NCBI GenBank assembly: GCA_023429135.1
Contig: JAEYWD010000062.1
Coordinates: 120,186-184,185 of the forward strand
Length of the DNA stretch: 64,000 nucleotides
Direction of reading: 5' to 3'
Source of the DNA: Bacteroidota bacterium
Lineage (GTDB): Bacteria > Bacteroidota > Bacteroidia > Bacteroidales > JAAUTT01
The translations under genes were made by a program, and so were the position numbers. The notes under the pieces are model-generated. The model was not told the origin of the DNA. It worked only from the letters and a program-made list of their open reading frames with translations, and did no database searches. Positions 8,850-18,033 of the stretch are shown piece after piece. How positions within the stretch are numbered: position 1 is the stretch's first letter; every line of letters starts with the position of its first letter.

Positions 8850-10077
8850 AATATTAATTCTGGTAGTGTGCGCTGTGATACTCATCAGCACAGTGTTGTA
8901 TTTCCATTTCAGGAGCTATAGTCCTAAATACCGGTGGAATGAGAATTATTATTATGACAATGCTCAGCCTTATGGCTTAAAGCTGGCTGCCGATTTAATT
9001 TCAACCTCATGTAAGAAAAACAATTTTGTACTGATAGATAATCCTGCTCACAACTATATATCCAAGGAGGACACGGGTTCGCTTTACATGTTTATTGGCG
9101 AAAATTTTGTTGGCGACAGCACTCTGTCGAAAGATCTGATGGATTTTGTTCAACGGGGGAATAATGTATTTATATCAAGCATTGCCTCAGAACATTACAT
9201 ATTCGGTCATCTCACAAACGACCGATTCCCGATGCTTAATTTCAATTATATAAACGACTCCACCATTGAAGCCAATTTCGACAGGTTCAATCCCGAAAAA
9301 TACTATATTTTCGATTATAAGAACGGCCCAAAAAAAGCTCAGTACAAATGGCTCGGACTGGATAGTCTTTTTCTGAGAGATTCGCTGGCGATTTACGGTT
9401 TCGAGCCCATTTCGCGTATTGGTAATGTTATTGTTGAAAGTATGAGAGTAAAATACGGGAAAGGTTGGTTTATATTTCATTCCAATCCTTTGTTTTTTAC
9501 AAATTACAACCTTTCGAAGGAGAATGGATATCAATACCTGAATCAACTGCTTTCCGAATACAAAAAACCGCGTATTCTATGGGACGAATTCAGCAAATCT
9601 GGTCTTGATAATACAAATATTACATCGACTCAGGAATCGCCCTTACGGTTTATCCTTTCGGAAAAGAGTCTGCGATGGGCCTGGTATGTGATCGGAGGTC
9701 TGATACTTTTGTTTGTTGTTTTCAATTCTAAACGGAGACAGGCTCAGATTCCGCTTATCCCATCAAACACAAATACCACCGTAGAGTTTATTAATTCCAT
9801 TGCCACACTTTATTTTAAGAATAATTCCAACATTTTTATTGCTGAAGAAATGATGAAACAGTTTCTCTCGTTTGTGAAGCATAAATATGGAATATCACCC
9901 AACCTGAGCAAAAAAGATACGCCTAAAATACTTGCTCCTTTGTCGGGAATACCCGAAAGCGAGCTCGACAAACTTTTTGAAGCATACGGCGACGTGGTTT
10001 ATAACCCGGTTTATGAACCTAAGTCGTTAGTTAAACTACACAGTCATATCGAAAACTTTTACAAAAACTGCAAGTAA
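8833..10077 (+). CDS. DUF4350-domain protein
   Basis: 414 residues from a GTG at 8833; a TTG at 8803 is possible but would overlap DUF4129 by 47 bases instead of 17. A single membrane helix begins at once (ILILVVCAVILISTVLYF). Then comes an extracytoplasmic domain with PYGLKLAADLI, FVQRGNNVFISS and YGKGWFIFHSNPL, the type-1 glutamine amidotransferase-like fold of DUF4350. A second helix (WAWYVIGGLILLFVVF) leads to a cytoplasmic tail. It ends one base before the MoxR ATG. Known members accompany MoxR/DUF58 operons; the molecular role is unknown. Confidence 0.8.
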   Translation: MKSTNKILILVVCAVILISTVLYFHFRSYSPKYRWNENYYYDNAQPYGLKLAADLISTSCKKNNFVLIDNPAHNYISKEDTGSLYMFIGENFVGDSTLSKDLMDFVQRGNNVFISSIASEHYIFGHLTNDRFPMLNFNYINDSTIEANFDRFNPEKYYIFDYKNGPKKAQYKWLGLDSLFLRDSLAIYGFEPISRIGNVIVESMRVKYGKGWFIFHSNPLFFTNYNLSKENGYQYLNQLLSEYKKPRILWDEFSKSGLDNTNITSTQESPLRFILSEKSLRWAWYVIGGLILLFVVFNSKRRQAQIPLIPSNTNTTVEFINSIATLYFKNNSNIFIAEEMMKQFLSFVKHKYGISPNLSKKDTPKILAPLSGIPESELDKLFEAYGDVVYNPVYEPKSLVKLHSHIENFYKNCK

Positions 10078-11097
10078 ATGGAAGAAAACATTTTAAACGA
10101 TTCCGAACCCATTGAAGAGTCAACTGCAAGCGAAAGCAGTACATATATCGATGTCAGCGAAATTATGGAATTTGCCATGAAGGTAAAAACAGAACTCCAG
10201 AAGGTGATTATCGGGATGGACGATACCATTGAGCTTTTAACGGTAGGTCTGCTCACTAACGGACATGTTTTGATCGAGGGCGTTCCTGGCATTGCAAAAA
10301 CCTTGCTTGTTAAGCTGTTGGCCAATATTCTCGATGCCGAATATAAAAGAATTCAGTTTACACCTGACCTGATGCCCTCCGACGTTATCGGAACCACAGT
10401 TTACAATATGCAGTCGGCATCGTTTTTCTTCCGGAAAGGTCCGGTCTTCAGTAATATCATCCTGGCCGACGAAATAAACCGTGCTCCGGCCAAAACACAA
10501 TCGGCACTTTTTGAGGTGATGGAGGAACGGCAAATAACAGTCGATGGCGAAACCCACCGGATGGATTATCCATTATATGTAATCGCAACCCAGAACCCGA
10601 TAGAGCAGGAGGGAACCTACCGGCTCCCTGAAGCGGAACTCGACAGGTTTATGTTCCGTCTTAAAATCGGGTATCCATCTATTGAGGAGGAAATTGGTAT
10701 TCTTTCGCGTTTTAAATCCGATTTTTTCAACCGGGTGGAAAAAGATGTTCAGAAGGTTTACAAAGCCAAAGATCTTATCAATTTGTGCTCTATAGTCGAA
10801 AAAGTGCATATCAAGGACGAACTGCTTGCTTATGTGGCAAATATTGTAAATAACACCCGAAGCAACTCAAATTTATTTTTAGGAGCGTCGCCAAGAGCTT
10901 CAATTGCTATCCTTCGCACGTCAAAAGCAATTGCAGCAATTAACGGCCGCGATTTTGTTACGCCCGACGATATTCAGAAAGTAGCTTATCCGGTGCTGAA
11001 CCACCGTATTATCCTTGTTCCTGAGCGTGAAATTGAAGGTGTGGATGCAGCCGATATCATCAAAGACATCATTCAGAAAATAGAAGTGCCAAGGTAA
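10078..11097 (+). CDS. MoxR-family AAA+ ATPase
   Basis: 339 residues, the normal MoxR length. Walker A is EGVPGIAKT (about 63-71), with Ala before the Lys as is normal for MoxR. Walker B is ILADEINRAP (about 130), followed by KTQSALFEVMEERQ and the sensor region VIATQNPIEQEGTYRLPEAELDRFMF. MoxR ATPases act as chaperones for the assembly or activation of partner proteins, usually vWA-domain proteins. The immediately downstream DUF58 protein is the expected partner. It begins directly after the DUF4350 stop and overlaps the DUF58 ATG by one base. Confidence 0.96.
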   Translation: MEENILNDSEPIEESTASESSTYIDVSEIMEFAMKVKTELQKVIIGMDDTIELLTVGLLTNGHVLIEGVPGIAKTLLVKLLANILDAEYKRIQFTPDLMPSDVIGTTVYNMQSASFFFRKGPVFSNIILADEINRAPAKTQSALFEVMEERQITVDGETHRMDYPLYVIATQNPIEQEGTYRLPEAELDRFMFRLKIGYPSIEEEIGILSRFKSDFFNRVEKDVQKVYKAKDLINLCSIVEKVHIKDELLAYVANIVNNTRSNSNLFLGASPRASIAILRTSKAIAAINGRDFVTPDDIQKVAYPVLNHRIILVPEREIEGVDAADIIKDIIQKIEVPR

Positions 11098-12428
11098 TGC
11101 GCATATACAGGCAAATATTCCTCTCGTCGAGGTTCTTCGTGATTGGCTCGGTGGCTGTGGTGCTGTTTGCTTTCAGCTTTACGGTGCACTGGCTGTTTCC
11201 CATTAGCCAGTTTTTACTTGTTGGCCTTTTGGTAGTCTCCTTGGCTGATATACTGCTTCTTTTCAACAGAAACAGAACTTTTGATGTACAGCGTAATGTC
11301 CCCAGCATTATGACCCTTGGCGATGAGAACCATATCGGGATTGTTGTCCGAAATACTTCAAATCTCAAGGTTTGGTTAACGGTAATTGATGAGTTGCCTT
11401 TTCAGTTCCAAATCCGCGACCTGAAGTTTGAGACTGTACTCGATAATAATGATGAAACCAGCTTTAAGTACGAATTAACTCCTGTGAAAAGGGGAGAATA
11501 CAAGTTTGGTAACATTAATTTATTTGTTCAATCGATGGTTGGTCTCATCAGCAGGAAAATAGCTGTTGATCTTCATACGATGGTTAAAGTTTATCCTTCC
11601 ATTGTACAGATGAAGAAATTTGAACTTAATTCAGCCACTTCATACCAGATAAATGAAGGTATTAAACGCCGCCGCAGAATTGGACACAGCTACGAGTTCG
11701 ATCAGGTAAAGGAATATGTTATTGGCGACGATAGCCGGAGTATTAACTGGAAAGCCAGCAGTCGCAGGGGTTCGCTTATGGTTAACCAATACGAAGAGGA
11801 ACGTTCACAACAGGTTTATTCTATCATCGACAAAAGCCGTTCCATGCACATGCCTTTTAATGGGCTTACTTTGCTGGATTATTCAATCAATACTTCCCTC
11901 GTAATTTCGAATGTGGTGCTGCAAAAGCACGACAAAGCGGGCCTGATAACTTTTTCCGACAAAATTGGTTCTGTAATCCCTGCCGATAAAAGTTCGCAGC
12001 AATTGCGGAAAATTCTGGAAGCTTTATACAACGAAAAAGAACATATTCTGGAGGCCGAATACGAGCTGTTATACCATTTGGTTCGTAATGTTATCAAGCA
12101 TCGCAGCCTGATATTTCTTTATACAAATTTCGAGAGTCTGCATGCCTTTGAAAGAATTTTGCCTATTCTTCGACAGATCAGCAAATTTCATCTGCTTGTA
12201 GTAATGTTTTTTGAGAATGATGCCGTTGTTAATATGAGTAAAAACCCTGTAAAGGATATAATGGGTATTTACGAACAAACTATGGCTCGTAAGTATCTAC
12301 ACGAGAAGAACCAGATAGTTTCGGAACTCACCAATCATGGTATTGCATGCATAAGGTCAGTTCCTTCAGACTTATCCCTTAACACCATAAACAAATACCT
12401 GGAATTAAAAGCGAGGGGTATGATATAA
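11097..12428 (+). CDS. DUF58 protein (vWA-like partner of MoxR)
   Basis: 443 residues. Two N-terminal membrane segments (about 10-60) are followed by a beta domain and then the DUF58 signature VIGDDSRSINWKASSRRGSLMVNQYEEER near residues 205-233. A vWA-like region begins VYSIIDKSRSM, where the DxSxSM pattern of a metal-ion-dependent adhesion site is kept. Families in such operons are proposed to act with MoxR in envelope stress or protein maturation; the substrate is unknown. Its ATG overlaps the MoxR stop (TAATG). A strong terminator follows immediately, so this is the operon's last gene. Confidence 0.92.
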   Translation: MRIYRQIFLSSRFFVIGSVAVVLFAFSFTVHWLFPISQFLLVGLLVVSLADILLLFNRNRTFDVQRNVPSIMTLGDENHIGIVVRNTSNLKVWLTVIDELPFQFQIRDLKFETVLDNNDETSFKYELTPVKRGEYKFGNINLFVQSMVGLISRKIAVDLHTMVKVYPSIVQMKKFELNSATSYQINEGIKRRRRIGHSYEFDQVKEYVIGDDSRSINWKASSRRGSLMVNQYEEERSQQVYSIIDKSRSMHMPFNGLTLLDYSINTSLVISNVVLQKHDKAGLITFSDKIGSVIPADKSSQQLRKILEALYNEKEHILEAEYELLYHLVRNVIKHRSLIFLYTNFESLHAFERILPILRQISKFHLLVVMFFENDAVVNMSKNPVKDIMGIYEQTMARKYLHEKNQIVSELTNHGIACIRSVPSDLSLNTINKYLELKARGMI

Positions 12429-12469
12429 AAAAACAAACCTGGGTGGATGGGCAGCCCAGGTTTGTTTTT
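12427..12469. terminator. Strong bidirectional terminator
   Basis: A perfect 13-bp stem (AAACAAACCTGGG with CCCAGGTTTGTTT) and an 11-base loop, extended by A/T pairs on both sides. It begins at the DUF58 stop and lies 24 bases from the stop of the convergent GH97 gene. A-rich on one side and T-rich on the other, it should work for both strands. Confidence 0.9.
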
Positions 12470-12492
12470 CTAAGATTCTGAAATTTTAAGAT

Positions 12493-14433
12493 CTATATCT
12501 TTTGTAAATGTGCCACAAATCCTCCTCCTGGAGCCATTTTCACTTTCAGTATAGTACTTTTATCAACACTTTTTTTCTCCTGTATCAGTTTTTCGGCGTT
12601 TACATGAGCGTCCGGAGCGTCGGAAAAAGTTGTGGCTGAATATTTTCCGGCATCAAGAAAATCGAGCTTTACATTAAGTTCCCGGGCATCGGAATTGGTC
12701 ATCACTCCAATAAACCAGTCGGAACCTGATTTTCGTACCGAAACAATGTATTTTCCAACTTCTCCGGCAGGTATCCGGGTATCGTCCCATTTGGTAGGAA
12801 CTACTTTCAGGAAGTCAATTCCGGGTTGATTGTAATAGTTATCCGGGTGATCGCAAACGGTCATAACCGGACTGTCGTAAACCACGAATTTTGCCAGTTC
12901 ATTGCAGCGGGTGTTCATTACGTTTGCCGGAGAGCCGGTTTTGAATGTCTCCGGGGTACGATTGAGAAAACCTCCGGGGGTATAATCCATAGGGCCTGCA
13001 AGCATGCGGGTATAAGGCAAAGTTACATTATGTTCGGGTGTTACACGTGTCGACCATTTGGCATATTCATTTCCCATTACACCTTCGCGTGTTATAAAGT
13101 TAGGATAGGTTCGTTGAAAACCATCAGGTTTATAAGCTCCGTGAAAATTCACCAAAAGGTGATGGTCTGCCGCTGCTTTTACAATTTTATGGTACCAGTT
13201 TACCATATCCTGATCGTCGCGATCCATAAAATCAATTTTTACCCCGGCAATACCCCATTTTTCATACAGAGCAAATGCCTCTTTATACTGGCGTTCGGCA
13301 TCGGTATTATAAAGCCATACCCAGCATCGTACGTTCTTTTCTTTAGCAAATCTTAAAACTTCGGGCATATCAACAGCGGGATTAATACTGGTTATATCAG
13401 CATCGGGTTTGTTAAACTGTCCATACCATTGCCAGTCGATAAGTTGGTATGGGAATCCCATGTCCGACGCGAGCTGAATGTATTTTTTCAGGGTCTCAGT
13501 ATCCATTTTTACTTCGGCGCTCCACCAATGGTCCCAGGCACATTTCCCAGGTTTTATCCACGATACATCTTCAATAGCACAGGGATCATTCAGGTTCATC
13601 ACAATTTCCGATTCAATCAGGCGGCCAGGTTCCTTTCCCAGCAGAATAACGCGCCAGGGAGAGAATTGGTCGCTTTTGAGCTGCACTTTAACACCATTTT
13701 CGTCTTGCTTTGGTCTTGGAGCAAGTTTTGTGTATAACGATATTGCCTGGTCTTCTGTAATAACCTTTCGTCCTATATAAAAACCTGCCCAGTCTTCGAT
13801 ATTAGCCTCTGTAATGGCGGCATAGCATATGTCGCTTACTTTCACCAGGAATGGCAATCCCACGACACTTTTTTCAGTTAAATCGCCAATTTTACCAGGC
13901 CAGAATTCAGTTTCCTGCGAAGTGGTGTACGATCCGTAATTCGCCATCCAGGCATCGTGATTACCTGAAAATCGAAAGCTAGTTAGTTCCCGTGTGATTT
14001 CCCGGTTCGAAAATCCATTTGCCATGGGAAGAAAGTAACGAAAGGCAATTCCATCGTTATAAGCTCTGAAATAGAGAGTAAGCTTACGCTGCGGGAATTT
14101 CCTTTCCTTCAACTGTAATGTAATTTCGTTGCAATTGTCAATTATCTCGCGATGTTTGCTTGCCACCGGAGTCCATTTTTCATTTATAACTTTCCGGCTG
14201 CTGTCTGTGATTGCCATATCATTCCCAAGCAATGGCTCATTCACAAACTGAAACCCTAACACTGAAGGCAATACAATTTGTTTTCCACCGAAACTTACTG
14301 AATAACTTAATTTTTCGCCAGCAGTAATTTCAATGGCTATTTTCTTATCGGGAGAAGAAAGTTTGACTTTCTGGGCCTGAATACTGTCGAAAAAACATAA
14401 AGACAGGAAAAGAGCAATTAAAAGATTCTTCAT
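12493..14433 (-). CDS. GH97 glycoside hydrolase, probably retaining type
   Basis: 646 residues with a clear signal peptide (cut near residue 20, IQA|QK), so periplasmic. An N-terminal beta-sandwich precedes a TIM barrel with WDHWWSAEVKMDTETLKKYI, QLIDWQWYG, GVKIDFMDRDDQDMVNWYH, NFHGAYKPDGFQRTYPN and REGVMGNEY, all GH97 landmarks. Inverting members such as SusB have Glu bases, one of them in the HE.xxPTG region. This protein has HGAYKPDG there and an Asp after KI, the pattern of retaining, alpha-galactosidase-like GH97 enzymes (inference). It has its own promoter-like boxes and is not in a SusCD locus here. Confidence 0.9.
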   Translation of the reverse strand: MKNLLIALFLSLCFFDSIQAQKVKLSSPDKKIAIEITAGEKLSYSVSFGGKQIVLPSVLGFQFVNEPLLGNDMAITDSSRKVINEKWTPVASKHREIIDNCNEITLQLKERKFPQRKLTLYFRAYNDGIAFRYFLPMANGFSNREITRELTSFRFSGNHDAWMANYGSYTTSQETEFWPGKIGDLTEKSVVGLPFLVKVSDICYAAITEANIEDWAGFYIGRKVITEDQAISLYTKLAPRPKQDENGVKVQLKSDQFSPWRVILLGKEPGRLIESEIVMNLNDPCAIEDVSWIKPGKCAWDHWWSAEVKMDTETLKKYIQLASDMGFPYQLIDWQWYGQFNKPDADITSINPAVDMPEVLRFAKEKNVRCWVWLYNTDAERQYKEAFALYEKWGIAGVKIDFMDRDDQDMVNWYHKIVKAAADHHLLVNFHGAYKPDGFQRTYPNFITREGVMGNEYAKWSTRVTPEHNVTLPYTRMLAGPMDYTPGGFLNRTPETFKTGSPANVMNTRCNELAKFVVYDSPVMTVCDHPDNYYNQPGIDFLKVVPTKWDDTRIPAGEVGKYIVSVRKSGSDWFIGVMTNSDARELNVKLDFLDAGKYSATTFSDAPDAHVNAEKLIQEKKSVDKSTILKVKMAPGGGFVAHLQKI

Positions 14434-14455
14434 AGTAGTTAATTTAGGTTCAATG

Positions 14456-14486
14456 CAAATATATTAATAAATGTAGTTTTTACAAT
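14456..14486 (-). promoter_or_regulatory. Promoter-like boxes for GH97
   Basis: On the minus strand, TATATTTG (14456-14463) matches the Bacteroidota -7 consensus TAnnTTTG, and a TTG-core -33 box (14483-14486) lies 19 bases further upstream. The predicted start would leave a leader of roughly 20 bases before the GH97 ATG. It lies downstream of the hairpin at 14517, so GH97 is probably transcribed independently of the MFS gene. Confidence 0.55.
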
Positions 14487-14516
14487 TAAAAAATAAGGTG
14501 GATTAGACATGAAAAA

Positions 14517-14540
14517 GGCGTAATACGAAAGTATTACGCC
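14517..14540 (-). terminator. 10-bp hairpin, minus-strand terminator
   Basis: GGCGTAATAC and GTATTACGCC pair perfectly around a 4-base loop (GAAA on the plus strand). On the minus strand the stem is followed by TTTTTC, so it acts for transcription coming from the MFS gene, about 205 bases downstream of its stop. The rest of the 312-base gap (14434-14745) holds no ORF. A second weak stem (CATCCG/CGGATG, 14604-14609 and 14627-14632) and the GH97 promoter are the only other signals. A short minus-strand RNA ending here is possible. Confidence 0.65.
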
Positions 14541-14745
14541 CCAAGGCTAAAATTGCATTAACTCCTTGATTTCTGGTTATTGCCTAACGTTATTAACAGT
14601 TTTCATCCGTATCTTACGTTACCCATCGGATGTATACGTTTTTTATGTCCTGTGAAGTTACATATTAAAACTATTTTTAAATTAAAATTTATAATTCACT
14701 GTTAATTAGTTACATAAATTAACTAACTTAAGTTTATGATTAATA

Positions 14746-15906
14746 TTAATTCGTTTGAAGTTTCACCCGGGATGCAACAATGGTGGTCATAAGTCCCAAA
14801 ACAGCAATCAGGGCAAACGACCATCTCAAATTCGACATTTGTGAAATAAAACCAATAAGGGGTGGGCCAATAAGAAACCCTGCGAACCCTATGGAAGCTA
14901 CCGTGGTTATGGCTACTCCGGGGTTCATATCTTTTGAGCGTCCGGCCAGACTATAACATAACGGAACTACCGAGGAAGTTCCTAATCCCACAAGTAAGAA
15001 GCCTATAGTCGCGGTTACCATATAGGGGAATATTACTGCGGTGAGTAATCCGGATGCTATTATGATTCCACTTACCTTCAGAATTTTCTGCACTCCGAAC
15101 TTTGTTACGAGTCGGTCGGCGGTAAATCGCCCAGCCGACATCATAAACATAAAAACAATGTATCCGAGTCGCACCAGTTCTTTGGGAGGTTGAATGATGT
15201 TCTCAAAATATATGACGCTCCAGTCAAACATAGTGCCTTCGCATATCATGCTTCCGAAAACAATCATGCCCAAAAAAACAATCTGACGGCTGGGTTTTAA
15301 AACCCTTCTTTTCTGCTTTTGCGGAGGATTGGCATCGCGGGGTAAAATCCAGTTGCGCATGGCAATCATCAACGAAAAAGTAATAGCATAAACTATGCAG
15401 AAATGGACAAATGGCGTAATATCCAGACTCACCATGAATGTAGCAAAAACACCTCCTGCAAATCCCGCCAGGCTCCATACTCCGTGAAACGAAGCCATAA
15501 TGCTCCGGCGGTAAAGTCGTTCCACACCTACACCCTGTGTATTTACAGAAATTCCGCACATATTCCCGAACATACCCATGCAAAATAGTCCTGCTGCCAA
15601 GTGCCACGATTCTTTTGCTAAACCAAGCGTGATCACGGCCAAAGGATACACCAGAATTGCAAATTTCAGGATTTTTTTGCTGCTGTATTTGCTTACCAGA
15701 TATCCCGAAAGTCCCATAGCTACAAGCTGACCGATTGGTAATGAGAATAATAGTCCTCCAAGTTGAGCGTCGTTCAAATGGAGTGTTCTTTTAACGTCGG
15801 GGATACGGTTTGCCCAACTGGCAAAGGTAAACCCCATGATAAAAAAGAAGGTGCTTACTGCGATCCTGTAATATTGCCGTGTGGGAAGTGATAAAGAAAA
15901 GCGCAT
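14746..15906 (-). CDS. MFS transporter (YbjJ-like)
   Basis: 386 residues with about 12 hydrophobic segments. The first helix reads FFIMGFTFASWANRIPDVK, followed by LGGLLFSLPIGQLVAMGLSG, the usual first two helices of the YbjJ/fucose-permease-like MFS branch. GVWSLAGFAGG and SSVVPLCYSLAGRSKDMNPGVAI lie later. Substrate is unknown; sugars or efflux substrates are typical for the branch. It is divergent from the GNAT gene (103-base gap) and has a CAAATTTA, read TAAATTTG on its strand, about 26 bases before the start, matching the -7 box. Confidence 0.85.
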   Translation of the reverse strand: MRFSLSLPTRQYYRIAVSTFFFIMGFTFASWANRIPDVKRTLHLNDAQLGGLLFSLPIGQLVAMGLSGYLVSKYSSKKILKFAILVYPLAVITLGLAKESWHLAAGLFCMGMFGNMCGISVNTQGVGVERLYRRSIMASFHGVWSLAGFAGGVFATFMVSLDITPFVHFCIVYAITFSLMIAMRNWILPRDANPPQKQKRRVLKPSRQIVFLGMIVFGSMICEGTMFDWSVIYFENIIQPPKELVRLGYIVFMFMMSAGRFTADRLVTKFGVQKILKVSGIIIASGLLTAVIFPYMVTATIGFLLVGLGTSSVVPLCYSLAGRSKDMNPGVAITTVASIGFAGFLIGPPLIGFISQMSNLRWSFALIAVLGLMTTIVASRVKLQTN

Positions 15907-16009
15907 TCGAAGTTCAGCTCTGATAAGTTTACAAATTTAGTGAAGTAAAATTTCAATGTCGATATGCACTGCGTTTTTGTTTTATTTATTTTAGTCTCAA
16001 ACATCTTTT

Positions 16010-16591
16010 ATGAAGAAAATTGTTACCACGTATTATCTGGAGATGAACGCTCCTCACGAATTCAAGCCTTCGGAAGGTTATAAGGAGTTGCTTGAACTGA
16101 AACCCATTTCTATGGATCTTTTTCAGCATTGGATGCTTTTTGTTGGTGTTGGTTTGCCCTGGCGGTGGTACAGTCGGTTAAAATGGACTCCTGCCGATTG
16201 GGACGAATATCTCAGCAAAAATAATATCTCGACTTATCTGGCATTTGGTAAAACGAGTCTGGTGGGGTATTTCGAACTGTTTTCAGGAGAAAATAATGCT
16301 GTTGAAATAAGGTTTTTCGGACTTTTTCCGTCCAGTATCGGAAAGGGATTCGGAGGGGCTCTATTATCTCATGCACTTGATATGGCCTGGAGCTCGGGTG
16401 CGGAAAAGGTTTGGCTGCATACATGTACAAGCGACCACGAAGCAGCGTTATCAAACTACATGGCACGTGGATTTAAACTGGTGAAGGAAACCGTGGAAGA
16501 GGAGGATATACCGGATAAGGAGGAATATCTCGAACTGGTAAACACTTTTATGAGCAGTTATATAGACACCCAGAAAAACTTCCTGAAGTAG
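16010..16591 (+). CDS. GNAT-family N-acetyltransferase
   Basis: 193 residues. After an unusual N-terminal 60 residues, the GNAT core appears: VGYFELF, then AVEIRFFGLFPSSIGKGFGGALLSHALDMAW. This contains the acetyl-CoA pyrophosphate loop (Q/RxxGxG/A form, here SSIGKGFGG) near residues 104-112. VWLHTCTSDHEAALSNYMARGFKLVKE follows, the classic late strands and helix. The substrate cannot be read. Cytoplasmic. It stands between the divergent MFS gene and the ene-reductase 83 bases downstream. Confidence 0.85.
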   Translation: MKKIVTTYYLEMNAPHEFKPSEGYKELLELKPISMDLFQHWMLFVGVGLPWRWYSRLKWTPADWDEYLSKNNISTYLAFGKTSLVGYFELFSGENNAVEIRFFGLFPSSIGKGFGGALLSHALDMAWSSGAEKVWLHTCTSDHEAALSNYMARGFKLVKETVEEEDIPDKEEYLELVNTFMSSYIDTQKNFLK

Positions 16592-16674
16592 AATTAACTG
16601 GTTATCAAACACAATTTACAGCTAAACTTTGGTTGGTCAGCATTGTTTATAATGCCATACAAAAATTATAAACA

Positions 16675-17778
16675 ATGGAAAATTCTAACATATTCTTAAG
16701 TTATACATTGGGCGATATAACCTTAAAAAACCGCATTGTAATGGCGCCTATGACACGTTCACGTGCAATAGGAAACATCCCCGCCGATATAGCCGTCGAT
16801 TATTATTCCCAACGGGCCGAAGCAGGCTTAATAATTACCGAAGGTACTTCTCCGTCGCCCAACGGATTGGGTTATGCGCGAATTCCAGGTATGTTCAGCG
16901 ACGATCAGGTAAACGCCTGGCGAAAAGTAACTGATGCTGTTCACCAAAAAGGAGGTAGGATTTTTGTACAATTGATGCATACCGGACGAATTTCCCATGA
17001 ACATAATTTACCATCAGGTGCAGTAATTCTGGCACCATCGGCAGTGAAGCCCAAAGGGAAAATGTTTACTGATGTTGCTGGTTTGCAGGAATTTCCTGTT
17101 CCTAATACCATGTCGTCCGAAGATCTTGCTAATACGCAGCATGAATTTGTTTATTCTGCAAAACGTGCTATTGAGGCCGGGTTTGATGGGGTGGAGTTGC
17201 ATGGGGCTAATGGTTATCTGCTGGAGCAGTTTTTGTCGCCTTTCAGTAATCAGCGTACCGATAATTATGGAGGAAGTATTGAAAACAGATGTCGGTTTGT
17301 TTTGGAAGTGGTGGAGAAAATAGGTATGGCAATAGGGAAGGAGCGATTGGGGATCCGGCTTTCGCCTTATGGTGTTGCCAGTGATATGCCGCATTATCCC
17401 GAAATTGAACAGGAATACACTTATCTTGCCGAAAGACTGAATGAATTACAGATTGCTTATGTGCATCTGGTGGATCATAGCAGCATGGGCGCCCCTGAAG
17501 TGCCGGTGAGCATTAAAAGAATGTTCCGGCAAAAATTTAGAAACACTCTGATTTTATCGGGAGGTTATACCAAAGAGAGAGCGGAACAGGATCTTGCAGA
17601 GGAAAATGCCGATCTTATTTCGTTTGCGAAGCTTTTTATTAATAATCCCGATCTGGTGCAACGTTTCCGTAACGACTGGCCTCTGGCGGATAATCTCGAT
17701 TCTTCAACATTTTACACTCCTGGCGCAAAGGGTTATTCGGATTATCCAAGGTATAAGGTCGAAAATGTGGAAGCTTGA
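16675..17778 (+). CDS. Old yellow enzyme-family ene-reductase (NemA-like)
   Basis: 367 residues, the full family length. N-terminal LKNRIVMAPMTRSRA begins the FMN TIM barrel. The substrate-binding pair is in HGANGYLL (H176, N179), followed by FLSPFSNQRTDNYGGSIENRCRF, the OYE signature. ISFAKLFINNPDLVQR closes the barrel with the FMN phosphate site. It uses NAD(P)H to reduce activated C=C bonds or nitro compounds in the cytoplasm. A single-gene unit; a long imperfect palindrome follows the stop. Confidence 0.93.
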   Translation: MENSNIFLSYTLGDITLKNRIVMAPMTRSRAIGNIPADIAVDYYSQRAEAGLIITEGTSPSPNGLGYARIPGMFSDDQVNAWRKVTDAVHQKGGRIFVQLMHTGRISHEHNLPSGAVILAPSAVKPKGKMFTDVAGLQEFPVPNTMSSEDLANTQHEFVYSAKRAIEAGFDGVELHGANGYLLEQFLSPFSNQRTDNYGGSIENRCRFVLEVVEKIGMAIGKERLGIRLSPYGVASDMPHYPEIEQEYTYLAERLNELQIAYVHLVDHSSMGAPEVPVSIKRMFRQKFRNTLILSGGYTKERAEQDLAEENADLISFAKLFINNPDLVQRFRNDWPLADNLDSSTFYTPGAKGYSDYPRYKVENVEA

Positions 17779-17792
17779 AAAGGACATTGCTT

Positions 17793-17861
17793 ATAAGCTG
17801 GCACGTTTGTAACGCGTGCACAAAAATTAGCACGCTTTACAAACGTGCTCAAGCGCCTTAT
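17793..17861. repeat. Long imperfect palindrome (REP/MITE-like)
   Basis: Two 19-base arms (17801-17819 and 17830-17848) match in inverted orientation at 18 of 19 positions around a 10-base A/T loop. An outer ATAAG/CTTAT pair (17793-17797, 17857-17861) extends the structure past a bulge. No T-tract follows. The arms repeat a GCACG motif, which looks like a mobile-palindrome core rather than a terminator. The surrounding 255-base gap has no ORF. Confidence 0.6.
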
Positions 17862-18033
17862 CTACATCAAATTTGTGAATTATAGAGATACATTTCTGAT
17901 GTAAACCTTATATTATTAAACAGCTTTATTAATGCTGCAAACTGAGAAAAATCAATTTTAATCTTTCAGGGAAAATGTACTTTTCATGCTTTAAAGATCA
18001 ATCATTTACAGTTATCTTATAAAACGAAAATCT

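Noticed and set aside
12826..13356. 176-codon plus-strand ORF inside the GH97 gene
   Set aside because: Antisense to a conserved catalytic domain, with unlikely composition (Cys, His and Ile rich).
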